This document shows positions 8,009 to 16,732 of a DNA stretch of 64,000 nt, piece by piece. The DNA comes from Rhodobacteraceae bacterium UBA6197 (GTDB taxonomy: Bacteria > Pseudomonadota > Alphaproteobacteria > Rhodobacterales > Rhodobacteraceae): positions 254,962 through 318,961 of the forward strand of contig DISZ01000018.1 of the NCBI GenBank assembly GCA_002422085.1. Reading direction: 5' to 3'. Below the pieces are notes generated by a model. That model saw nothing but the letters and a program-made list of their open reading frames with translations, had not been told where the DNA came from and searched no databases. The position numbers and the translations under genes are program-made. The first letter of the stretch is position 1. Each line of letters begins with the position of its first letter.

Positions 8009-9631
8009 TTGCAACAGCTGATTGCCGTCTGGCAGGCCCTTGATACACGTCGACGCTTGATTGTGGCGGGCGCAACAATTGGCATGTTTGCTGCAGTTCT
8101 GGCGCTTTCCGGCATGGCCTCAAAGCCGTCGATGGCGCTACTGTACGCCGGGCTGGAAGGGGCGCGCGCCGGTGAGGTGATCGCGGTTCTGGATCAGCGC
8201 GCCGTGACCTACGAAGTACGCGGTGATTCGATTTTTGTAGAAGCACCGCAGCGAGATGAGTTGCGAATGATGCTTGCGGGCGAGGGCCTGCCGGCAACCG
8301 GCGGCGCTGGCTACGAGTTGCTTGATTCACTTTCAGGCTTTGGCACAACATCTCAAATGTTCGACGCCGCCTATTGGCGCGCCAAAGAAGGTGAATTGGC
8401 GCGCACCATCATCGCCAATCCGGCAATTCGCGCTGCCAGAGTTCACATCGCCAATCCTGTCGGCCAACCGTTTCGAAAAGAAGTTCGGCCCTCGGCATCG
8501 ATTTTTGTCACCACGACATCAGGGGGTCTGTCCCCAACCCATGCCAAGGCCCTCAAATACCTTGTCGCCTCGGCCGTATCGGGCATGGCACCCGAAGATG
8601 TCTCGGTGATCGATGGCACCGGCGGGTTGATCTCGTCGGGTGACGACTCGATGGAGGCCACGGCCTCAAACGACCGCGCCGCAGATCTGAAGCGAAACGT
8701 GGAACGCCTTCTGGAGGCGCGTGTCGGCTATGGCAACGCGATTGTCGAAGTGTCGGTTGATACGGTTACCGAACGCGAAGCAATCACCGAGCGGCGTTTT
8801 GACCCCGACTCGCGTGTTGCGATCTCGACCGAGACCGAAGAGCGCAGCGACAAGGCCGACGATGCCCGCGCCGGCAGCGTGACTGTGGCGTCGAACCTGC
8901 CCGACGGCAACAGCGCGAACGGCGCCAAGTCGCAAAGCCAGTCCAACGAAACGCGTGAGCGGACGAACTATGAGGTTTCGGAAACCACTCGTGAAGTGTT
9001 GCGTACCCCCGGCGCGGTCAAACGCGTGACAGTGGCCGTTCTGGTCGATGGCATGCAGGTAACTGATGCCAATGGCGCCACCAATTGGCAACCACGGCCC
9101 GAAGAGGAAATGACCGCACTTCATGATCTGGTAGCCTCGGCGGTCGGCTATGATGAAGCACGCGGCGACGTCATCACGCTACGCTCAATGCCTTTCGAGC
9201 CGGTCGTCGAAGCGGGAATGACCGCGACACCCGGTTTGTTGTCCAACGTCACGCTTGACGTGATGAGTCTGGTTCAGATCACCGTCTTGTCGATTGTGGC
9301 GCTGGTGCTTGGGTTGTTCGTGATGCGGCCAATTCTGACGCAGTCAATGCAGCCTCGCCTCGCGGAACTGCCACCCCCAGCGGGACGTAGCAACTCTACT
9401 TCTGCTCTGAACGGCGAAATCGACGAGAGCGACGCTCTGCCTGGAATGACCGTCGTGTCTGATTTCGACTTGGGCAGCATGGCGATGCCGATGGCGATGG
9501 GTGCTGGCTTTGGTGCCGATGCCGACAGCGTGAACCCGGTGTCACGACTGAAACGGTTGATCGAGTCGCGCCAGACCGAAACAGTTGAGATTTTGCGCAG
9601 CTGGATGGAAGACCAAGAGGAGAAGGCCTGA
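8009..9631 (+). CDS. fliF: Flagellar MS-ring protein FliF
   Basis: 540 residues. Two membrane helices flank the large periplasmic region: about 17-37 (RLIVAGATIGMFAAVLAL) and about 419-442 (VQITVLSIVALVLGLFVMRP). The YscJ/FliF ring-building motifs are present between them (YAGLEGARAGEVIAVLDQ; LARTIIANPAIRAARVHI). The C-terminal tail, which binds FliG, ends the protein. FliF oligomerises into the MS ring, the foundation of the basal body. The start is a TTG: an AGGAG at 7997-8001 lies seven bases upstream, and no in-frame ATG precedes the conserved region. The next gene starts inside the stop codon (TGATG). Confidence 0.96.
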   Translation: MQQLIAVWQALDTRRRLIVAGATIGMFAAVLALSGMASKPSMALLYAGLEGARAGEVIAVLDQRAVTYEVRGDSIFVEAPQRDELRMMLAGEGLPATGGAGYELLDSLSGFGTTSQMFDAAYWRAKEGELARTIIANPAIRAARVHIANPVGQPFRKEVRPSASIFVTTTSGGLSPTHAKALKYLVASAVSGMAPEDVSVIDGTGGLISSGDDSMEATASNDRAADLKRNVERLLEARVGYGNAIVEVSVDTVTEREAITERRFDPDSRVAISTETEERSDKADDARAGSVTVASNLPDGNSANGAKSQSQSNETRERTNYEVSETTREVLRTPGAVKRVTVAVLVDGMQVTDANGATNWQPRPEEEMTALHDLVASAVGYDEARGDVITLRSMPFEPVVEAGMTATPGLLSNVTLDVMSLVQITVLSIVALVLGLFVMRPILTQSMQPRLAELPPPAGRSNSTSALNGEIDESDALPGMTVVSDFDLGSMAMPMAMGAGFGADADSVNPVSRLKRLIESRQTETVEILRSWMEDQEEKA

Positions 9632-10227
9632 TGTCCAGTTTCCTGAAACTTGAAACATTTGATACCGCAGCAAGCACTTCGGATCAGGTTACGATGTTGT
9701 TGACCGATTTCGAAGAGGCCAAGCTAACATCGTTTGAGACGGGATACGAAGCAGGTTGGGAAGACGCTGTTTCGGCACAAAACACTGAAGTTGCGCGTCT
9801 GCGTGAGGATCTGGGACGCAATCTGCATACGCTTTCTTTCACCTATCATGAAGCGCGTGGCCATATTCTGCACGCTCTGGAGCCGTTGCTCCACGATATG
9901 GTTTCCAAAGTCTTGCCAAGCATTGCAAGAGAAACGCTGGGCCGGATCGTGATGGAGCAACTTCTTCCTGTGGCCGAGAGCATGGCCAGTACACCCATTA
10001 CGGTGATGGCAAATCCCGAAAGCCTGCCTCAGATCCGAGACCTTCTGACTGCACAAGACAGCCTGCCTTTTGTCTTTTCCGAAGAGGCCACTTTGGGCGA
10101 GGGACAAGTCTATCTGCGTATGGCCGATACTGAGACCAGGATTGACCTGGACGGGGTAATCAAAGCGATCGGCGCGGCAGTTCAAACATTCTTCCACATC
10201 GAAAATGAGGAGAAAGAGCATGGATGA
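9631..10227 (+). CDS. fliH: Flagellar export regulator FliH-like protein
   Basis: 198 residues, acidic and largely helical. A glycine-spaced heptad-like segment (SFETGYEAGWEDAVSAQNTE, about 34-53) resembles the GxxxG region of FliH, and a C-terminal domain (PITVMANPESLPQIRDLL; LGEGQVYLRMADTETRIDLD) is typical of the V-ATPase subunit E-like half of FliH/YscL. FliH is the stator of the flagellar export ATPase FliI and links it to the C ring. The gene lies between fliF and fliN with one-base and eight-base overlaps. FliG and FliI are not in this window. The family is divergent, so the name relies partly on position. Confidence 0.8.
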   Translation: MSSFLKLETFDTAASTSDQVTMLLTDFEEAKLTSFETGYEAGWEDAVSAQNTEVARLREDLGRNLHTLSFTYHEARGHILHALEPLLHDMVSKVLPSIARETLGRIVMEQLLPVAESMASTPITVMANPESLPQIRDLLTAQDSLPFVFSEEATLGEGQVYLRMADTETRIDLDGVIKAIGAAVQTFFHIENEEKEHG

Positions 10228-10504
10228 CGCACTGAAGCCGGAGGCGGGCAGCAACAATCCGTTCACTCAGGTCCCAATCGAGATCACCATTTCGGTAGGC
10301 AAAGCCCGTCCCTTGGTGCGCGATCTGTTGCGACTCAAGCGCGACGCCATTTTGCCATTGGATCGCCGGGTTGATGACCCGGTCGAGCTATATGTCGGTG
10401 ACAAGTTGATCGCGCGCGGAGAGCTGACCGAGCTTGAAGGAGATCAGGCTGGCCAGCTCGGCGTGCGGTTGACTGAAGTCGCTGATCTTCAGAACGGGCT
10501 GTAA
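10220..10504 (+). CDS. fliN: Flagellar C-ring switch protein FliN
   Basis: 94 residues from the ATG at 10220, which has an AGGAGA at 10208-10213 with six-base spacing. An upstream in-frame ATG at 10205 would put the ribosome site inside the gene, so I prefer 10220. The whole protein is a SpoA/FliMN C-terminal domain (VPIEITISVGKARPLVRDLL, VELYVGDKLIARGELTEL, LGVRLTEV). FliN forms the base of the rotor C ring with FliM and helps in export and in switching. It overlaps the fliH-like gene by eight bases and is followed two bases later by fliP. Confidence 0.95.
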   Translation: MDDALKPEAGSNNPFTQVPIEITISVGKARPLVRDLLRLKRDAILPLDRRVDDPVELYVGDKLIARGELTELEGDQAGQLGVRLTEVADLQNGL

Positions 10505-10506
10505 GC

Positions 10507-11226
10507 ATGCGAATTGCGTTCATAATTGGGCTGCTGCTTGTTGCAGGGCCGGTCGCTGCCCAAGATATATCCCTTTCGCTTGGCAATGGCGAAAGTCTTG
10601 CGGGCCGCTCCATGCTGATGATCGCAGTGGTGACGGTGCTCAGCCTGGCACCGGGCCTGGCGATCATGGTCACCTGCTTTCCGTTCATCGTCACTGTGCT
10701 GTCAATATTGCGGCAGGCTATTGGACTGCAACAATCGCCGCCGAACATGCTGATTGTCAGCCTTGCGCTGTTCTTGACCTGGTTCATCATGGAGCCCGTC
10801 TTCACCGAAAGCTGGACGGTGGGCGTCGAGCCCCTGGTTGCGGGAACAATTGATCTGCAAACCGCTTTCCTGCGTGGGATAGAGCCGTTTCGAGGTTTCA
10901 TGTCGAATCGAACAGATGGCCAGACCTTCGCTGCGCTGGTCGAGTTGCGCCCTCAGTTACCCTTTACCGGCGACATAAAGGACGCCCCGCTGTCGACATT
11001 GGTTCCTTCATTTTTGTTGTCGGAAATTTCACGGGCCTTCGAGATCGGCTTTCTGATCTATCTGCCGTTCCTGATCATCGACCTCGTGGTTTCGGCCGTG
11101 TTGATGTCGATGGGGATGATGATGGTGCCTCCTGCGGTCGTTGCGCTGCCGTTCAAGCTAGCTTTTTTCGTAGTGGCCAATGGTTGGACTTTGATTTCGG
11201 CCGCACTGGTGCGCAGCTATTTCTGA
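10507..11226 (+). CDS. fliP: Flagellar export gate protein FliP
   Basis: 239 residues. A signal-like N-terminus (about 1-18, ending VAA before QD) is followed by four membrane helices. FliP family signatures are visible in SPPNMLIVSLALFLTWFIM, in LVPSFLLSEISRAFEIGFLI and in the final GMMMVPPAVVALPFKLAFFV. FliP forms, with FliQ and FliR, the helical core of the flagellar export gate in the inner membrane. It is the last plus-strand flagellar gene here; its 3' end faces flgI across a 492-base gap. FliR is encoded at the far left of the cluster. Confidence 0.97.
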   Translation: MRIAFIIGLLLVAGPVAAQDISLSLGNGESLAGRSMLMIAVVTVLSLAPGLAIMVTCFPFIVTVLSILRQAIGLQQSPPNMLIVSLALFLTWFIMEPVFTESWTVGVEPLVAGTIDLQTAFLRGIEPFRGFMSNRTDGQTFAALVELRPQLPFTGDIKDAPLSTLVPSFLLSEISRAFEIGFLIYLPFLIIDLVVSAVLMSMGMMMVPPAVVALPFKLAFFVVANGWTLISAALVRSYF

Positions 11227-11718
11227 TCCGACCCAAGCCCTGTGCTTCCCCGGCACATCCGTTGTGGCGTCGGGTCACCAATGCTCTGGCGCTATCTCAT
11301 GGAAGCGTCGATCACAGGGGATGTAAACGCCGCGCCCTAAACCTCCGGAACACCAATCTCGCCCTTGTGCTTAAATGTGCGCCCAGACAGAAGGCGATTT
11401 CCCCCCCCAGCGCCGCCTTGTTCACCGCGGTACCCGGCGCCTGAGTTCTGGCAACCAAGCGACACTTCGCCCAATCCGACCAACGCGAAGATCTGCCAAT
11501 GCAGCCAGAAGTTCGACAAGCCCCGTGGCCTCCCAATACCGTCTTCCGTGCAATTCTCAACAAGGTGCGCCATCGCAAGTCAGGGCATCGGCACAAAGGA
11601 GTGATCCGAACGGCGCTTGCGAAGGACACGACATCACGCAAACAGAACCGTACCTCAAACTCGAACGGTTGGATGGAGCGCGGACTGGACCTGATGCTGC
11701 ATGCATCCCGCAATTGGT
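11227..11718. other. 492-base convergent gap with no convincing gene
   Basis: The gap lies between the 3' ends of fliP and flgI. Open frames exist on both strands, the longest about 130 codons on the minus strand, but none has a convincing ribosome site, family motif or normal codon pattern. The stretch is unusually long for this compact cluster. It contains runs such as a nine-C tract near 11400, so it may be the remnant of a lost gene. No perfect repeat or insertion-sequence end was seen. No intact gene can be supported. Confidence 0.4.
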
Positions 11719-12816
11719 CTAGTGCACAAGAAACTCTGCGTGCAGCGCACCAGCAGAGTTGATGCTCTTGAGTATGTCGATCATATCACGAGGGCTGACA
11801 CCAAGTGCATTCAGCCCTGAAACGACCTCTGACAGCGATGAAGTCTCTGAGACTTCTGCCATTTTGATCCCCGGATTCTCGGTGATCGAGGCCTCAGTGC
11901 GCGGCACAACAACCGTTTCTCCCTGTGCAAAGGGATTAGGTTGAACCACCAGAGGCGCCTCTTGAATACGCAGCGTCAGATTGCCTTGGCTCACCGCAAC
12001 GCGCGAGATCCGCACATCTTCGCCCATGACGATTGTGCCAGAGCGTTGATCCACAACGACACGGGCCCGCAATTCGGGCTCGACCAACAAATTTTCGATC
12101 CGGCCCAGAACATGGGCAGGCGAGCGCATATTGGCCGCACCAATGTTCACCGCCACAGTCCCCGCGTCTTGCATCAATGCGACGCGCTTGCCAAACTCAC
12201 CGTTGATGACCCTCTCGATCCGCTCGGCAGTGGTAAAATCAGGGCTACGCAACGCCAGCCGGACCGAGTCCAACGCGCCAAAATCGAAAGCGATTTCGCG
12301 CTCGATCCGCGCGCCCGACGGAATGACGCCTGCCGTTGGTACGCCTTGCACAACCGAAGCCCCCTTACCTTCCACCGATACCCCACCAGCAATGATCGCG
12401 CCCTGTGCGACCGCATAGATATCACCATCCGCGGCGTTGAGAGGCGTCATGATCAGCATTCCCCCCAGCAGGCTTTTCGCATCACCAATTGCCGAGACCG
12501 TCACGTCGATCTGACTGCCCGCGCGCGCAAAGGGTGGCAATGTAGCTGTTACCAGAACTGCGGCTACGTTCTTGGGGCGAAACTGTTCGCCATTAACGTT
12601 AACGCCTAGTCGCTCGAGAATATTGGCCATGATCTCTTCGGTGAAAGGCGCGTTGCGCAGGCCGTCGCCGGTTCCATTCAGGCCGACAACAAGCCCGTAG
12701 CCCACCAGATCATTGCCGCGGACACCATCAAATTGCACCAAATCCTTGATCCGTATTGGCGCTGCCGCGCTAAGACCAGGAAGGCAACACAGGATCAGCA
12801 CTAAAAGCAATCTCAT
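11719..12816 (-). CDS. flgI: Flagellar P-ring protein FlgI
   Basis: 365 residues with a signal peptide (about 1-18, LVLILCCLPGLSAAA). The mature protein shows the classic FlgI signatures: RIKDLVQFDGVRGNDLVGYG at the N-terminus, VVGLNGTGDGLRN, and SSLSEVVSGLNALGVSPRDM near the C-terminus. FlgI assembles into the P ring around the rod in the peptidoglycan layer. Its start overlaps the end of flgL by four bases, so it belongs to the flgE-flgK-flgL-flgI run. The last codons contain a perfect eight-base inverted repeat (11732-11739 with 11753-11760) that could form an RNA hairpin at the transcript end. Confidence 0.97.
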   Translation of the reverse strand: MRLLLVLILCCLPGLSAAAPIRIKDLVQFDGVRGNDLVGYGLVVGLNGTGDGLRNAPFTEEIMANILERLGVNVNGEQFRPKNVAAVLVTATLPPFARAGSQIDVTVSAIGDAKSLLGGMLIMTPLNAADGDIYAVAQGAIIAGGVSVEGKGASVVQGVPTAGVIPSGARIEREIAFDFGALDSVRLALRSPDFTTAERIERVINGEFGKRVALMQDAGTVAVNIGAANMRSPAHVLGRIENLLVEPELRARVVVDQRSGTIVMGEDVRISRVAVSQGNLTLRIQEAPLVVQPNPFAQGETVVVPRTEASITENPGIKMAEVSETSSLSEVVSGLNALGVSPRDMIDILKSINSAGALHAEFLVH

Positions 12817-13829
12817 GAAAGAAAATCCGTCAAGGAAAGGCGCGAAAGGCGCGCGGTAAGGGTGTATAGGGTCTCAAGCTGGGTCTGCACGGCTTCAAGA
12901 GCGCTTGCCGTATCATAGGGGTCTGCGGCAATCAGCCCGTTCCGTGCCAACGTCAGCGCCGAGGCTTCGGCACTGTTTCGGGTAGCGGCATTCGCGAGCT
13001 GCCCCTCAGTGGTGCCAACTGAAGCGCGCACGAGGGCAAGCGTGCCGTCCGCAGCGATGACGCGTTCGCCGGCAGCACGGGTCAAGCGCGCGCGCTCGGT
13101 ATCATTCCCCGCCAAAGCACCGTCCGAGATCAAGGCTGCAACAGCCAGGCCTTTCAAGGATTCGCGAATTCTCGGATCGGCGGCGGTGACAGATAGCTGC
13201 GCCGCCTCGCCATCTCCAATGCGAAATGGAGATAGCGGAGTGGTTCCACCGACATAGGCCTGATCCATAAATCCACCTGCGCCCGCAGGCGCGTCAAACC
13301 AGGTGTCGACGGCTGCCATTATGTCGGTCGTACCCGTCGCACCGGCAATGGCAGTACCCAGATCAAGCAGAATCTCGTCTGCCGACGCCAGCGGGCGAGT
13401 ATCCGTTGCCGTCCCGGAAAAAACATAGCGCCCTGCAGAATTCGTGTTGAGCGCTGCAACAACCGACTCGAATTTCTGCTTTGCATCCGCGGTCGTCGCC
13501 GACACCATTGCCGGACTGGCACTGGTTGCCGCTGAAAGAAGTGTAGGGCCCACATCCGATACTTGCGACTGTATGGTTTCAAGTGCGGTCTGCATGGTCT
13601 CGGCCAATTGTGCAGCTTCGGTCGTGGCAAAGGAATATGAAGTGAGCGTCGTCAACGACCGATCAATCCCGGCCAAAGCCGTGAAATCGCCGTGCACCGC
13701 CGCACCCACATCTTTTTGCACCCCGGTTGTCAGCTCCTCGCTCAGACGCGACAAATGGGTTTTCAGCTGCACATTGTGCCGCTGCAACTGAAATGCCTGA
13801 GCCATATCACCGACGGATTTATAGTTCAT
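12813..13829 (-). CDS. flgL: Flagellar hook-filament junction protein FlgL
   Basis: 338 residues, flagellin-like. The N-terminal helical region (LQRHNVQLKTHLSRLSEELT) and the C-terminal helical region (LEAVQTQLETLYTLTARLSR) would pair into the D0/D1 coiled coil, as in FlgL/flagellin family members. The middle is low in charge and alanine-rich. FlgL (HAP3) joins the hook, via FlgK, to the filament. It is sandwiched between flgK (one base gap) and flgI (four-base overlap). Its conserved ends and operon position favour FlgL over a flagellin. Confidence 0.88.
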   Translation of the reverse strand: MNYKSVGDMAQAFQLQRHNVQLKTHLSRLSEELTTGVQKDVGAAVHGDFTALAGIDRSLTTLTSYSFATTEAAQLAETMQTALETIQSQVSDVGPTLLSAATSASPAMVSATTADAKQKFESVVAALNTNSAGRYVFSGTATDTRPLASADEILLDLGTAIAGATGTTDIMAAVDTWFDAPAGAGGFMDQAYVGGTTPLSPFRIGDGEAAQLSVTAADPRIRESLKGLAVAALISDGALAGNDTERARLTRAAGERVIAADGTLALVRASVGTTEGQLANAATRNSAEASALTLARNGLIAADPYDTASALEAVQTQLETLYTLTARLSRLSLTDFLS

Positions 13830-13830
13830 C

Positions 13831-15285
13831 TTACAACGCCAATAATTGCTGAATCATCTCGTCTATCGTTTTGATAACGCGGGCATTCGCGGCATAGGCC
13901 TGCTCGACCTGCAGCAGCACCTGCATCTCGTGATCCGTATCCACACCATCTGCCAGCTGTAATTCGGTCAAGGTTTCGGACCGGGCGGTCGCATAACTTT
14001 GCTGCTCTTCCGAGGTTTGTCGGGCGCCGGACACCTGAGAAAGGAGATCGGCAGCCAGCTCTGAGGCAGATCGGGTCGCTCCTATGAAGTTGCCCGACGC
14101 CGGAACCCTCGGATCGGTTAACGCGCCGGCCAGCGCGGTAAGGGTGGAGGCATTCCCGACTTCACCCGCCGAAGTGGCGCCAAGCCCGTCACGCAGTCGC
14201 CAAAGGTCGCCGCCTCTGGTCGGATCCACCAACGCATTCACACTGACACGACCCGCTAGACCTACCTCGTCCATTGTGTTGAGCGCAGCGCCGTTGTCGG
14301 TAAATAGACCCGGTGCGCCCACTGCGAGGGTCGCGTCGACTGCGGGGTCTTGGAACCGCGAAACCAGATCGCGGGCAAAGGCATCAATCTGCGTTTGCAT
14401 ACCTGGGGCCAGCCCATCCCGAACAGCAAAAAGTGCGCCGAGCGTCCCACCCCCCAGAACGCCACTGTCCGACGTAGGGACCGGCGTTCCATTGATGGTC
14501 AGCCCTGACAGCGCGCCGGAGCCCAGCGTCATATCCGGCGTAACAACGCCCACGGGCGAAAACCCTATGACAGCGGCATTACCCTCAAGCAAAATCGCGC
14601 CGCCCGTTGTGAACAGCGAAATCTGATCATTGTCACGCGCCACCTCGCGGATGGGCACGATTTCGGCAACTTTATCCACCAACTGCTGGCGCTGATCCAT
14701 CAATGCTGACGCGTCGTGACCAGAAGCACGTTGGGCTAAGATGGCTGAATTCAATCGGTCTATCTGACCAAGAGAGCTGTTCAACGAGGCCACCGCGTCT
14801 TCAATACTGTCATCGGCTTGTGTGCGCACCTGTTCCAAATCCGCCGAAAGCGAGTTGAGCAAATCGGTGACCCCCTCCGCGGCGTTCAGAACCGAGGCCA
14901 GACGCGCTTCGCTATCAGGTCGGCTGGAAGCCTCGATCAGCGCTGATTCCATATCAGCGAGTTGAGAGGTCAGGGAACCCGCTGTTCCAGGCTCACCCAA
15001 AAGCGCCTCGAAACGGGCGAAGAAGTCGGTCTTGACGCTGCTATTCGCGGTTTCCGAATCCGCGAGACGACGATCAGACAGAACCGCCTGATTGACAGAG
15101 CGATTGACGCCGTTGATCCGCACCCCTGCGCCGTCACCGCCCAGCGTTTGCGATGACAACGAAAGCTCGCGGCGAGCGTATCCGGCTGTCAGCGCATTGG
15201 CGGTATTCGATGATACGACGTCTGCCGCGCGGGAAGCCGCGGAGAGACCGGACAGTGCATTTGATAGAGAGCTTGATATACTCAT
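13831..15285 (-). CDS. flgK: Flagellar hook-associated protein FlgK
   Basis: 484 residues. The N-terminus MSISSSLSNALSGLSAASRA is followed by VVSSNTANALTAGYARRE, the rod/hook-family N-terminal motif, and the C-terminus ends with LLQVEQAYAANARVIKTIDE, the matching C-terminal motif. A large variable domain lies between. FlgK (HAP1) caps the hook and links to FlgL and the filament. It is somewhat shorter than enterobacterial FlgK (about 550), usual for Rhodobacteraceae. It lies 37 bases downstream of flgE and one base before flgL. Confidence 0.94.
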   Translation of the reverse strand: MSISSSLSNALSGLSAASRAADVVSSNTANALTAGYARRELSLSSQTLGGDGAGVRINGVNRSVNQAVLSDRRLADSETANSSVKTDFFARFEALLGEPGTAGSLTSQLADMESALIEASSRPDSEARLASVLNAAEGVTDLLNSLSADLEQVRTQADDSIEDAVASLNSSLGQIDRLNSAILAQRASGHDASALMDQRQQLVDKVAEIVPIREVARDNDQISLFTTGGAILLEGNAAVIGFSPVGVVTPDMTLGSGALSGLTINGTPVPTSDSGVLGGGTLGALFAVRDGLAPGMQTQIDAFARDLVSRFQDPAVDATLAVGAPGLFTDNGAALNTMDEVGLAGRVSVNALVDPTRGGDLWRLRDGLGATSAGEVGNASTLTALAGALTDPRVPASGNFIGATRSASELAADLLSQVSGARQTSEEQQSYATARSETLTELQLADGVDTDHEMQVLLQVEQAYAANARVIKTIDEMIQQLLAL

Positions 15286-15322
15286 GTCTCAGCCTCCATT
15301 CTAAAGGCCGCGGGTTTCCGGG

Positions 15323-16630
15323 TCAGCGCTTGATGTTGGTCGTTTCCTGCAACATCTCATCAACGGTTTGAATGACCTTGGCGTTCGAAGAATATGCCCG
15401 CTGAGTTTCAATCAGATTGGTCAACTCTGCGGCGACGTCTGTGGTTGAGCCCTCGCGGGCATAGCCCACGACTGCCCCTGTCGGACCGTCACCCGCGTCC
15501 CACAAGAAAAACGACCCGGAATCAGGAGACACCTGAAAGGTTTGGTTGTTCAACGTGGTCAGGCCGTTCGGGTTGGGTACATCAACCAGCGGAATCTGAT
15601 ACAGTGTGCGGATGAACCCGGTGTCATAGGTGGCCCGGATATAGCCGTTTTCGTCTACCTCTACTGCCGTGAGGTTGCCGACTGGCGAGCCATCCTTGGT
15701 GATCGACGTCGGCGAGAAGCTATCAGACAACTGCGTCAATCCGTTGGTATCACCGATCTTGCCGATGGTCATTTCCAGCGGGCCCCCCGCAACGGTTAGA
15801 TCCAGCTTGCCTGTCAGGCTGTCATAGGCCCCCCCCGAAACCACCGCGACAGAGGCCAGGGTGCCGCCGTTCCCGCGAGAGTCGTCGAACGTCAGTGTAT
15901 ACTCGCCGATGGTTGCGCCGGCCTGTGCCGAATCGCGAACAACCATCGTCCATTCATTCGAAGAACCAGACCCCGGAACCGTAGGCGTGAAAGTGATATC
16001 AAGCGTTTCGGACGTTCCAAGGTTGCCGAAATACTCGACCGACAAGGGCAAGGGAGTACCATCGGCCCCTGTTTCGGTTGCCACCGCGGGCAAGTTGACC
16101 CCTAGGTTCATCCTGGTCGTCGGGTCGCCTGCAGTTTGGTTGGCGTTGACAACCACAGGTTCAAGCCCGGCCCGCGTGTCGCGAGGCAACACGGAGATGC
16201 TGCCATCGGCGTTGGCGGGCCAACCCAGCAGAACCAGACCCGATTGCGTTTTCAAGATACCGTTGCTGTCGGTGCGAAAAGAGCCCGTTGTGGTCATCAT
16301 CAGTGGTTGGTCGCCGCTGGTGTTGTCCAACGATACCTCAGTTGTAACCGGCAGCATGCCGCGGCCCGAAACCGCAAGGTCCAGCGAGTTTGAAGTAGAA
16401 ACCAACGAACCGCGTTCATCAATCAGTCGCGAAGTTGCTGCGCGGACACCGCCCGCCGAATAAACCCCCGCACTGCGGGCCTGATTGATGACCATGCTTT
16501 CAAAATCGGCCGAGGCCCGTTTGTAGCCGTAAGTGCCAGAGTTTGCGATGTTGTCAGAAATAGTCGCAAGGCGGGTGGCGTTGGCCGCAAGGCCCGCAAC
16601 GCCCGCATTCAGCGAGGAGGAGATGGACAT
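15323..16630 (-). CDS. flgE: Flagellar hook protein FlgE
   Basis: 435 residues from the ATG at 16630 (MSISSSLNAGVAGLAANATR). The frame is open further upstream, but the added residues are basic and unlike the family, so this start is preferred. The motif ATISDNIANSGTYGYKRASA and the C-terminal LTNLIETQRAYSSNAKVIQT are the classic rod/hook signatures. The central part holds the FlgE D2-type domain (QTFQVSPDSGSFFLWD near the end). FlgE polymerises into the flexible hook. It is the first gene of a four-gene run and has a CtrA-type box about 61 bases upstream. Confidence 0.95.
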   Translation of the reverse strand: MSISSSLNAGVAGLAANATRLATISDNIANSGTYGYKRASADFESMVINQARSAGVYSAGGVRAATSRLIDERGSLVSTSNSLDLAVSGRGMLPVTTEVSLDNTSGDQPLMMTTTGSFRTDSNGILKTQSGLVLLGWPANADGSISVLPRDTRAGLEPVVVNANQTAGDPTTRMNLGVNLPAVATETGADGTPLPLSVEYFGNLGTSETLDITFTPTVPGSGSSNEWTMVVRDSAQAGATIGEYTLTFDDSRGNGGTLASVAVVSGGAYDSLTGKLDLTVAGGPLEMTIGKIGDTNGLTQLSDSFSPTSITKDGSPVGNLTAVEVDENGYIRATYDTGFIRTLYQIPLVDVPNPNGLTTLNNQTFQVSPDSGSFFLWDAGDGPTGAVVGYAREGSTTDVAAELTNLIETQRAYSSNAKVIQTVDEMLQETTNIKR

Positions 16631-16691
16631 TAGGAGTGCGCCTTTCTGATGCTGCGTCCTGTGATCTGCGGTCACCTTGCGCGCAACCACC

Positions 16692-16706
16692 TTAAGATCG
16701 CCCTAA
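16692..16706. promoter_or_regulatory. CtrA-type box upstream of flgE
   Basis: TTAA-GATCGCC-CTAA, one mismatch from the TTAA-N7-TTAA consensus, lies in the 102-base gap between motB and flgE, about 61 bases before the flgE start. It probably marks the promoter of the flgE-flgK-flgL-flgI operon. Binding is inferred from consensus and from the similar boxes at 7936 and 17630. Confidence 0.55.
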
Positions 16707-16732
16707 CGTCTAAAATCCTATAGACTTCGCGC

